From the NCBI GenBank assembly GCA_033032865.1, contig JAWHQI010000201.1:4279501-4343500 (forward strand): a stretch of DNA of 64,000 nucleotides. The letters run 5' to 3'. Shown one piece after another: positions 54,474-64,000 of the stretch. The notes beneath the pieces are model-generated. The model was not told the origin of the DNA, ran no database searches, and was given only the letters and a program-made list of their open reading frames with translations. A program made the position numbers and the translations under genes. This DNA comes from Dactylorhiza incarnata (taxonomy: Eukaryota; Streptophyta; Magnoliopsida; Asparagales; Orchidaceae). How positions within the stretch are numbered: position 1 is the first letter of the stretch; the number at the start of each line of letters is the position of its first letter.

Positions 54474-55925
54474 TGTTGGAACCTTAGTTTTGATTTGAGT
54501 TAGGATCCATCTCTGATTTAAGTTTCTATCATAACACATCTTATAACTTAGATCAAATTCCCTTAAGTCAGAAGACTAAGAAAATAATATAAGATAGTAA
54601 TATAAATGTAATGCGATCGAATCAGAGAAAATAATATAAAGAGAAAGATAAAAATTACATAAGTTCTCTGCGTTCGGCAAACGGCTATCTGCGTTCGACG
54701 AACGACGCTCTGCGGTCGATGAAAGATGTTCTTCTGTGCTCGATGAAATCCAGCCATCTCAGCGGTCGACGATCCCGTCTCAGCGGTTCAGCGGTCGACG
54801 AACAGACCTCATCTCAGCGGTCAACAAAAAGCTGTATTCGATGAACTCAAGTATGCGCTCGACGAATCTTCAACAGAAGCTCAGAACGACGAATGAAATG
54901 TTCAGATCGATGAACTTGAAGCTGAGCTCGACGAAATATTATCAGCTATATAAATTCTCCATTCTTAGCTCGACTAAAATTATATATATGATTGTCAGAT
55001 TTAATAAAGCAATATTTTATCATTTCTATTTATATATTGCTGCCTTAACATTATAGCCGTTGTAGCACTTAAATGAAATAGCCGTTGCAAAAAAGCTAAA
55101 AGATAGCAGTTTATCTTCTCGAGGAGTCAAGATAATTAAAGAGACTTTATCTCTTTCCCTTTCCCAAAAAGAGGAATTCAAAATAAAGAGAGAAGCTCTT
55201 CAGATTACATAAAGACAGAGAAAAAGAAAAGAGTAGTGAGAGAGAGACACAGCACACAGAACAGAGAACAACATATTATTCTATCTTGTTTGTTTTACTA
55301 ACTCTTCTCTGCAGATCTTCTTCATCCTGAGACACAAATCAAGATCATTTGCGTAGGATCTTAACTGCAGAAGAAGAAGAAAGGAATACTACATCCAAGA
55401 GAAGAAGCTTCACCACCTGAACATCAACTCTAAATAAATCAGGGGGAGCTCTTCAACATCTTCATCAAAGATCCATACTCAACAACTTATCAGGATCTCT
55501 AGAGTCTTCTCAGAAAAGAGAAGAACACTTTAACCTTTTTGTTTTCTTTATTTCTTCATGTACAAAGGGTTATTACTCCCTTCAAAAGTTAACCTCCCGG
55601 TGACAGGGCACCTTAGCAAAAACCTGTGGTTTGGTTAGAGTTACCTGATCAAAAGCTCACTTGGTGGCAGGGCACCTGATTAAAAACCTGTAGTGGATTC
55701 CTACCAGTGGGTAGAAGAGTAGATGTACCCAGGTTGATTGGGGAACTACTATATTTCTTGTGTCTTCTGGTTTGCCTTTCTTATTTCTTTTTATTGCTGT
55801 GCTGTGATTTGTTTGTATTTATCTTTCACTCAGCATTACACTTATATATATATATCATTATTTTGAAATAAGATTAAAAAGGTTTTAATAAAGAAAAGGA
55901 TATTAAGAACTAAACTCCCCTTTCA
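54474..55925 (+). repeat. Right LTR of the small copia-type element
   Basis: 1452 bases, uninterrupted, so it serves as the reference copy. It starts TGTTGGAACC and ends CCCCTTTCA. The TTCGACGAA-type block is at 54665-54945. Confidence 0.9.
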
Positions 55926-58900
55926 TCTTATGCCCAGAACCGCCGTCTTACGGTGACCCAAACTCACGGGTTAGCTGTCACCATTCAAGGCCGATCCTGC
56001 CGGCTAAATCGATCATATCGCAGGCCAATTGCAAGAAGTAATAAGTACATATAAGACCAGTCCACAACCACAACACACATATATGAATATATGTAAGAAA
56101 ATGCAAATAGTCCATAATGAAACAAAAGCTAAGAGAGTGAAAAGACTTAAGCCCGATAAAGATCCAAAAAGTGACTAATAAAGGTAAACCACTCTCTCAC
56201 TCTACATTATGTGGAAGCAACACAAAATACTCTCCAACTTGTCGTTGTGTGGAAGTAGTGATGTGTGACATCTGCTCCTCAGGCTCTGCCGTCACGTCCT
56301 GCCTGATGTTCTGCGGCCCCTGCTCCTCGATCTCCTGGTGTTATGGTCACAATCGACCGTTAGTCAAAACGACTAAGACATTTTGTCCCCGCCTCCCCCA
56401 TGACTCTTAGGTACCGAGCGGGAGGATGAAGATAAGGACAACAAGGGGTAAAAGAAGGTGCAAATGTTAGGAATTGTACTAACAGTATAATCAATAAGTG
56501 AGCAGTAAGTATAGGGCAGTATGTAATATATGAACAGTAAATATGACAGCAGTATGTAATGAACGAGCAGAAAGTAAGTAAAAACAGCGCAAGTAAAATA
56601 ATAAGTAACACGTTCTCACTATCATTTAGAGTACCTTAACTAATATGAATGCCCATACAACTTATTAGTTAAGATTTCTGGAATTATAACTTATCATATA
56701 AAAGAGCCCTTACTAATTTATACGATAAGGGTCTGCAAATGTATATGTCATTATGAGGTATGGATGTTATGATATGCTATGTTATGCTCATACAGTGCAA
56801 CTCACTCACACGACTCTGCGCGCACAAACCTTTAGTTCCTACTTTTCGGAGGTAGCAAGCCTCTCAGGTACTTCCGCCGTGGCAACGAAATCAGTGAATC
56901 GGGCACTCCACTTCTAGGTGGGCATACACACTCCAGACCTAGACCTTACGTACGCTGTTGTACACGTCCTAGGTGCACTTATGTGAGCTTTTGCGTACTC
57001 TTGCTGGCATCCCCCCAGACTTTTATAATTGGGGGTGGGGGGTGGGTTACTAGGGATTGTTTTTTAGACCGCAATAAAGTAACCTAATGGCCATCTAACT
57101 CACCACACCTCACCAAGGTAATCGTACCACCATTGGTATGACAAATGGACCCGTACCGAATACCTGCCACTAGTTTATGCACATGCAAGATTTATTACAT
57201 TTCCCGAGCCTCCAACTCGTAGGACTAACTACTCTTGAACCGTTTCGTCCCTCCTAATAGGATGAGGTTTACTTTTCTTAGTCTATCTTAGTTAGGGTTA
57301 CTTTTGTTTGTTACTTAAGCGATCATAGTAATTTAAGGTGAATTCTGGACTTCCCGAGGTCTACCCGGTGAAGGGCTCGCAGCGGCACTAGATGGTATTC
57401 TGGGATGAAATCCCAGACCTTCCTTTCTCAGAATATTTATTTTTATTGGTAACTACCCTTGTCAAGGTTACCCTCATGGTTACTCAAAATTACTTAAGTA
57501 TGATTTAGACTTCTTCTAGGTATCTTGACGACCTTTTAAACGATGCGTGGTGCAGATCCTTAGAAGTTCACCTATATGCTCACCACTAACCTTGAATGCA
57601 TCATGATCACCTTAATTGTCACTATAACTGCCACTGATAGGAAACTCCAAAAAATACTCCAATTGTTCACCGAGACGTGCTTCCCGTTCACTATTCTTTA
57701 TATGGTAGACTTTCTCCAATTAGCCTACAACTTATGTGAACTGTAGTTATGTATGCCTTAATGTCATGTTCCAAATTTCATTCTATTCTCACATGTTTTG
57801 GCTAGCCTAAACACTACCCCAAGTTTTTGTTAAACGCAGACCAACTTAACATTGAACTAATTTGATCTCTATAATGTGAACATCATTAAAACATGACCAA
57901 ATGCCCTAAATTTTTTACAATAGGTTACACATGAACTAATTACAAGATGGTCAGAATTTCATATTTTACCAACTATTTTGGCCATTTATAAAAATACTTT
58001 AATGATAATGCACACCTCACTTTACCCATGAAGTACAACTTTCTGAAGTCAAAATGCTCTCAGTAAATTATTAGTGACATGTAATATATAAATATCATGG
58101 CTGACTAGATTTCTTAATTTTTCATAATGTTTAAGACCCCTACTTAAATATTTAAACATTTAAATCAATTGGGCACATTACACAGTAAGTACTAAAATAA
58201 CTGATCCAAAAATTCTACAAAAATTACCATAGACTTGTAATGATTAAAATACATTCTAGCCAAAATTTCAGAATTTTCTTGATAATATTGACCATATAAA
58301 TTCCATTAATACATAAGTGTGACACAGGGCATTTTGGGTAATTTACAATGTGAATGACTTCCAAAACTCTTACCAAAATTTCTATAGATATATTTCAAGG
58401 TAAAACATCATGTGACAGAGTATTGGATTTTTCTCTAGATCTTAGGTGATGTTTATTTCATTAATACACTTTGTGACAAAATTCATTATGCTTAAATGAC
58501 TAAGAAAATTAATTCCAAAAATCCCCATAAAATTTCCAGAGATATATAACATCCTAAAGTATCATGTAACAGAAAATCATATTTATACTAAGTTATTTGA
58601 TCACATTTATTTGATTAATACATTTATGTGACAAATACATTATTACTCAAATACTTAGGATTTTTCTTCCCAAAAATTCTAATATTTCAATAGATGATAC
58701 CCTACTTTGTGTTATGTGTGTTGCCCAAATTTCATGAGCATACCACAAGCCATAAGTGATGAAATCACAAAATACACAAATGTGTTATATGCACACCACC
58801 TTTCCATACATCACATTCCTATGTGTGTGTGATATAATACTCTACAGTGATCCAAATGATCTCAACTTTTGATATGTGACTATGTATGACCTAACAATTA

Positions 58901-60262
58901 TGTCGCCCAAGATTTGGGTCATTTTGCAACTATCTAACCACTTTTATTTCATTAATATGAAAAATCATATTTATCATAAAACTATAGGAAAATGTTACCC
59001 AAAATTTATGATTTTTGGGCAGGGGGCGTATTTATACTATTTACAATTATGTCTAAAATATTAGACTAATACAAGCAACTATGTGGTCTAGATCTACATA
59101 AGAAGGTCTGGACACCTTTATGGACACTCCTCAGTATAATGACTTTACCAGGACCTGTAGGCCACAAAACTTGGTGATTCAAATCCCTATAAGTAGTAGA
59201 CATCAAGGGCTACAAAAGTTGTCTCAGGGACTTTTGCTTAAAACAGCCTCTAAGTGGCCTAATTAATCAATATAAAAATTTGTAAAAAGTGTGACAACTA
59301 ATTCATTTAATATTAATGTGGTCTGCGCATGACCATCATCTCTGGGCTCAAGTGCCCTGATTTTGCCTCCTTCCTCCAGCCACTGGCCAGGAATCCTCCC
59401 TACTGGGCCATCTTGCAACCTCATTTCCCGACCACCCCTTCACCTCCACGCCCTGCCACCACCACCTCCACCTCCGTTGAGGTGTGGGCTATCGATTGGC
59501 AGCGAGATGCCGGCCGGAAACCGCATCTCCGGCGATCCCGAGCAAAGTAGAAAACTCTAGAATTTCTCCCTCATCTCTCATGGATTGCGGCTCAATTGAG
59601 CCCGATTTCTCAGCCTGGTGAGCTAGAAAGCTAGCACAGAGGGATGGGAGGAGAAACGAACATCAATTGTGGCTCAGCGACGGGTGCTCCGACGCGCGGT
59701 CATGGATTCTTTCGTCTTCGGCGAGTGGGTTCGATCCGTCGATCCTCCACGAAATGCTCTGCTCCAGGGGATGGCTCAACTCCATAGGGCCTTCTGAAGT
59801 TGATGGAGGGGTCAAATGAGGGAGAGGGTGGCTGTATAGAGAGAATAGGGAGTGGGGTGTTCATCCATGGCTTGTACAACCCCTACCCTACTGTTTGGGT
59901 GGCTGCCATGCCTGAAATGACTGTTCATGGCCTGAAGAATTCGGTTGGGAGCTTGGGCTGAGGTGGCGGGGGGGGGGGGGCATGGAAGCTCCTTCACTCC
60001 AAAAGCTCTTTTCTCCTTTAATCTTTTTGGGAAAAATGGCATTTTTGCCCCCATGCTCATCTTCCCTCTCCAAATTCAATTGCGGGGTGCTAATAGGCAT
60101 GTGTCATGCTGGTTAGGCATGTGGTGGTGTCTTGGTTCACTTGGGTTTCACTTGGTCTTTCAATTCTCCCTTATGGCCTTATGTTGACCATGGTTGACTT
60201 TTGGGTTGACCTGGTCAAATTTGTGGGTGGGTTAGCCCCACTTGATGGTCATGGGTCATATG

Positions 60263-61237
60263 TAAGGGTGTGCATCAAAAACCAAAACCGACTGAAGCAG
60301 GCCGAACTGACCAAACCGAACTGAATTTTAGACCGAACCGATCAGTTCGGTTCAGTTTTCGGGGGTCGAAAACCGACTCCCATTCGGTTCAGTTCGGTTT
60401 TCCCCATGGGAAAACCAATTGTACCGAACCGAACCGAGGGAGCCGCATTAATTTATGCGGGTTGTTCACGTGAAATTCCCGTGGCTTTTACCGAGTGGCA
60501 TATTTACTGTTTTATGTATTACATTTTTTATTTGACTTTTGTTATTGTTTTAAATTTTGAGCATTGACTTTTGTTGTGATTATGAATTTCAATAACTGAA
60601 ATAGTTGATTCTGAGTTTATGAATGGAGAAATTCTACATTATTAAAAGATAAATTGCTTTAGATTGCTAAAACATTACGTGTTTAATTCCTATAATATTT
60701 TAGCTATGAACTATAGTTGATTTCGAGTTTAATTGTCATTGGGTTTATTGAATTTAGAAAGTTTCAATTGTTAAAGCTTGCCGGTAAGTTTGTGAGTCTT
60801 GATAGAAATAGAGTGGGCCTTTAAGTGGTATTTTCAATAATTGTCAAATAAAGTTGTTTATCTGATAGAATTTTGAAGTGAATAGGATGATGCATATTTT
60901 TTGTTTTTATTTTCATTTTATGAAACTGTGTAATAAAATATTCTCCAAGTGGTACTTGTAAAACTAGGAAGTAGTGAAATCGCTATCTTTAGAAGTTTCA
61001 AAAAGTAGCACGATTTGTAGTGGTCAATAGTTATGCTATTTTTGTTTTGTACCTTGGCATCAACATATGTTTGATGTATAACCGCTTATGATGAACAAAC
61101 CAAACCAATAGGTAAAAAACCGAATTGAACCGAACCGATTGGTTTCAGTTCAGTTTTGGGTAAGTAAAAACCGAGGCTATTCGATTCAGTTTCGATTTTG
61201 CATAAAAACGAACCGAACCGACCCGCTTGCAGGCCTA
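60263..61237. mobile_element. 975-bp hAT-like non-autonomous DNA transposon
   Basis: Perfect 8-bp target duplication GTCATATG at 60255-60262 and 61238-61245; the empty site is in the 3' LTR near 23069. Ends are TAAGGGTGTGCA and (reverse strand) TAGGCCTGCAAG, short imperfect terminal inverted repeats of hAT style. Inside both ends there are many GGTTCGGTT/AACCGAACC words in both orientations, as known for hAT subterminal repeats. No transposase ORF is seen in the AT-rich middle. Confidence 0.8.
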
Positions 61238-61936
61238 GTCATATGACCTTACCCAAAGTGTATGGGACCATGGTGTGGCTCCAATTATGTTAATTGATCC
61301 ATATGGTGTGAGTTTGACCTAATTTAGCCTAAGGTTGACCTTGGTCAAATTGAAGGATTGGTTGACCACATGATGGGGCTTTTGTGTCCATTAGATTCCT
61401 AATTTGGTTATAGGGTTAGGGGTTAAGTCAATTTGCTAAATTAAAGGCCAATTGGTCCTTGATTGGGTTGATTTGCGCTATATTGACTAAAAGTTGACTT
61501 TGGTCAACACCTTGAAATTGGGTGAGACCAATTTGTGATTATTGACCTAAGGACCTTCCTTAGTGGTTAGAGTAACCTAGGTAAGGTCAATTTGAGGTAT
61601 TGAAGGTCAATTGAGTCTAATTGTGTTGAATAGGGTTATGTTGACATAGGTTTGACTTTGGTCAATTTGGCCTATTTGGTTGACCAATTTTTGGGGTTCT
61701 TGGTCAAATGAGCCCACCTTATGGTTAGAAACATAGTGGTGAGGTCCATTAGGGTTTGTGAGTTCAATTTGGTTAATTTGACCTAAGTTGACTTTTGTCC
61801 AATGGTGAGCACTAGGTGAGCTCACCCCCACTTAGTGAACCCCAAAGACATCCCCTGCCTCTACTCACCCTTCTCCCTTCATGTTATGTCCTAACATATT
61901 TATATGGTCTAGTAGGATTAGGGATGTTACAAGGTC

Positions 61937-63062
61937 CGAAGCCAGTTTCCACCAAATAATCTCCTCAAAACAATACTTATTCCGATAGATCAGACTAAAT
62001 TGAACCTTCCTAGCCTGGGAGCGTTCGAGCGTGCAAACAGTCATAGAAAATGGAAAGCTGACAAGACAATTTTTTTAACGTGGAAAACCCGTCAACTGGG
62101 TGAAAAACCACGCGGTCGAGTCTGTGCTGGCCAAAACTTCCACTATTTGTTGGTTGTTGTACAGAGTAGTTTCGAGGAACTCGAGGGCGATAGACCGTCT
62201 CTTGTTACAATTGTTGAGAGAAAGGTGATCGGAGGGTGACAGGCCACCACTCACGGAACTAAGTCTTTTGTCTGCTGCAGAGGAGAATGGTGCGCTCTCA
62301 ACGCTCTAGAGATTTTGACTGCTTCTTGAAGGTTGGATCAATGTGCTCTGTGCATCTTTGTCTCTATGGCTTGTCTCCTGCTGCGCGAGAGGAATTTGGA
62401 ATACTGGTCAAGACGGTGGCCGACGCGTTTGTTCTTGAGCGCGCAGTGGCGTGCTAGTTCTTAAGCGCATGGAGTGGAGCACAAAGAGCGCTTGGAGCTG
62501 TCTTAAGAGCAGAGCGCTTGGAGTGGAGCGCACGGAGGCACGCTTGGAGAGGAGTGCACGGAGGCGCGCATGGAGTGGAGCGCACGGAGGCGCGCTTGGA
62601 GCGGAGCGCACAGGGGGCGCGCTTGGAATGGAGCGCACAGAGGCGTGCTTGGAACGGAAGAAGGCTTTCAAAGGATCTTCAAGGTGCTTGAAGATCTTTG
62701 AAGGAGTCTTCGAAGGCAATGGAGATCTTCAAGAACTCTCTCTTGCACTTAAAAGGAAAGGAGGGAGGAGAGAGAGTTCTCCAAATGAAGGGGAAAAAGG
62801 GTCTATTTAAAGATTCCAAGAGGGGCGACCCGGTAATTTGCCACGATAACTATCAGACGGACGAACAGGAACACTCTGTCTAAAGCATGCGGATCACCAA
62901 TTTTACGCAAATGATGAGACCGCCCCCGGAAGGTTACGGGCTCAACAGAAGAGAAACTGCTCCTCCCGCGAGGGGAGGAGCGACCGGAGAGGCCGACGGC
63001 CGGGAAGAGGGTTCTGGGCCGGTGGCTGGGCGGCCAAATGGTCGCCCAACCTTGGCAGTGGG
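61937..63062. other. Unassigned sequence right of the giant insertion
   Basis: Begins with the old target flank and continues into text with AACGTGGAAAACCC near 62080, which I associate with plant repeat leaders. ORFs such as 62000-62239 and 62451-62810 have no recognisable domain; the second is made of the minisatellite. No gene called. Confidence 0.45.
62513..62655. repeat. 26-bp minisatellite, five and a half units
   Basis: Unit GCGCTTGGAGTGGAGCGCAC followed by GGAGGC, repeated at 26 bases with a few substitutions and one extra base. Looser copies of GCGCTTGGAG lie at 62465-62520. Because 26 is not a multiple of three, the ORF over it cycles through three repeat phrases. Confidence 0.85.
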
Positions 63063-64000
63063 TGTTGGATCGATTGGCGCCCTTAGAGGGGGGTGAATAA
63101 GGGAATAAAATTCATTGTAAATTTTTACTAAATTGTTTATAGAAATTAGAACAAAATATCAATTTATCTTATAGGAGGAAACAATTGTAATTTGCAATTC
63201 TATAAATTATGCCAAATGATAGAAATCAAGTAAAACACAAAAAGAGACATGATTATATTATATATAAAAAGTGTTTACATAAATTTGATTTCAATATCGC
63301 TAGAAATCGGAGGCATACAAAGTAAAACAAGTATTCCTTTTCTCTACCGACTTGTATCCCCACAAACCGGTTGGCTTTAACCTATCCTTCCCCGGATATG
63401 GTCTCAAGCCGCTCTAGCCAATCTTTCCCCGGATATGGCCTCGAGCACCCCCTAGATCTAACCACCTAGAACTAGTCGCCAACACAAGGCGAATTTCTCC
63501 CTAAGTCCTACCCAGACCTAGTCGCCAACACAAGGCGAATTCTCTAAACGGTTACAAAAATATATGGAATGAAAATAAAGATAACAATAATAAAACTCCC
63601 TATATGAGATATCTGAAGATGAGGATGATGGATCGCTGTAGCATAAGCGAGGTTGAAGCGATCATTCTTCGGATGCACCGTGGTGGCTTCTTTCTCCAAA
63701 AATCCTCTTTGGCTTTGAGTGGGAGATGAACTTTCGGCAGAGTAGCAGCTCTGGAAATTTGGCACAAGTAATCTTTCTGGAAGCTCTAACTCAAAACGAG
63801 AGAGAGCCCATCAATTTATAGAACTTGAAGATAGCGCCTGCGGTAGCTCCTAGCACCTGCGGTAGCATTTGTGTGGAGCGGTTGCGAAACCGTCGGCGGC
63901 GTGGCGATGTGCACGAACATGAGATAGCGCTAGCGGTAGCGCTAGCGCTGGCGGTAGCACACGTGTGGAGCAGTTGCGAAACCGTCGGTGGCGCGGTGCT
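63063..64000 (-). repeat. Sirevirus-like LTR, truncated by window end
   Basis: Starts TGTTGGATCGATTGGCGCC and follows 37010-38243 and 43232-44505 in order (GGCGAATT and CCCCGGATATGG words, a TATAAATT-type TATA on the minus strand near 63815, then CTAGCGC/GGCGGTAG words). It lacks an obvious TCGACGA cluster in the visible part. 938 of an expected 1200-1270 bases are present, so it cannot be told whether a full element follows. Confidence 0.85.

Larger units (their letters stand above)
44747..55925 (+). mobile_element. Small non-autonomous copia-type element, itself interrupted
   Basis: LTRs of 1451-1452 bases (TGTTGGAACC...CCTTTCA) and an internal region of only 1.2 kb with a primer site, a gag fragment and purine tracts. 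TCTTA duplicates at 44742-44746 and 55926-55930. Its left LTR was later split by the element at 45685-52761, with CTTCA duplicated. Without that insertion it is 4.1 kb, with LTRs making up 70 percent. It lies in plus orientation inside the 5' LTR of the giant element. A related solo LTR is at 8782-10001. Confidence 0.9.
18624..61931 (-). mobile_element. Giant nested chromovirus (Tekay/Del-like) with 5-kb LTRs
   Basis: On the minus strand LTRs begin TGTAACATCCC and end GATCTTACA. The two LTRs lie at 18624-23754 (3') and 44703-61931 (5', split by later insertions). The target duplication AGGTC is perfect on both sides (18619-18623 and 61932-61936). Removing the four internal insertions leaves gag, protease, RT, RNase H, integrase and chromodomain in normal order. 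A 130-base sample of the two LTRs near 23130 and 61290 shows about six differences, so the insertion is not young. The long LTRs, LTR start and chromodomain point to the Tekay/Del group; the clade call is inference. Confidence 0.9.
44703..61931 (-). repeat. 5' LTR of the giant chromovirus, split by three younger insertions
   Basis: Only 44703-44746 and 55931-61931 (minus the hAT-like element) belong to the LTR. The join at TCTTA restores the text GATCTTATGCCC seen at 18661 in the other LTR. A G-rich stretch lies at 57031-57046 and a run of 13 G near 59968. Stripped of insertions and one target duplication each it measures about 5063 bases. Confidence 0.9.

Noticed and set aside
57031..57046. 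G-quadruplex candidate (G5-T-G6-T-G3)
   Set aside because: Only three separated runs, in a decayed LTR part absent from the sister LTR; too weak.
61937..62510. Host exon flanking the giant insertion
   Set aside because: Joining 18618 to 61937 gives no convincing conserved protein or splice pattern that I can recognise.

Overview
The window is repeat-dense nuclear DNA of a flowering plant. Almost all of it is LTR retrotransposons and their debris; I found no host gene, tRNA or rRNA gene that I could defend. The plant origin follows from the families: Ty3/gypsy Tat-type and chromovirus polyproteins, Ty1/copia elements of Sirevirus type with tRNA-iMet primer sites, a hAT-like non-autonomous transposon and plant-style LTR promoters. 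I cannot name the species.

Layout. 1-4345: a decayed Tat-lineage gypsy element on the minus strand, running off the left edge, with a 71-bp hairpin-bearing tandem repeat in its LTR region. 4346-10633: noncoding DNA with a very old plus-strand copia pol gene, now three separate pieces, broken up by LTR-like sequences including a solo LTR at 8782-10001. 10634-17688: a nearly full-length minus-strand chromovirus with both LTRs, an open gag-protease ORF and pol broken by a few frameshifts. 17700-18070: a 38-bp minisatellite.

18624-61931 is one giant nested insertion. The host element is a minus-strand chromovirus (gag, protease, RT, RNase H, integrase, chromodomain) with LTRs of about 5.07 kb. 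It is flanked by the 5-bp target duplication AGGTC at 18619-18623 and 61932-61936. Later insertions split it. A plus-strand Sirevirus-like copia (26380-34941, TSD ATACC) sits inside RT. A minus-strand, pol-less relative (37010-44505) sits in the leader. A third copia-type element (44747-55925, TSD TCTTA) sits in the 5' LTR and itself carries a fourth (45685-52761, TSD CTTCA) inside its own left LTR. A 975-bp hAT-like element (60263-61237, 8-bp TSD GTCATATG) also lies in the 5' LTR. A 424-bp foldback element lies in the 3' LTR (19964-20387). Relative insertion order can be read directly from the nesting.

61937-64000: unassigned sequence with a 26-bp minisatellite, then another copy of the Sirevirus-like LTR that runs off the right edge.

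No element here looks able to move by itself. The small copia elements lack all or most of pol but keep LTRs, primer sites and polypurine tracts, so they would depend on proteins made elsewhere. The most interesting signals are a pair of 61-nt stem-loops conserved in the 3' noncoding region of two elements with stem changes that keep pairing, an env-like second ORF with its own TATA box in a pol-less element, and clusters of a short CpG palindrome shared by LTRs of several families.
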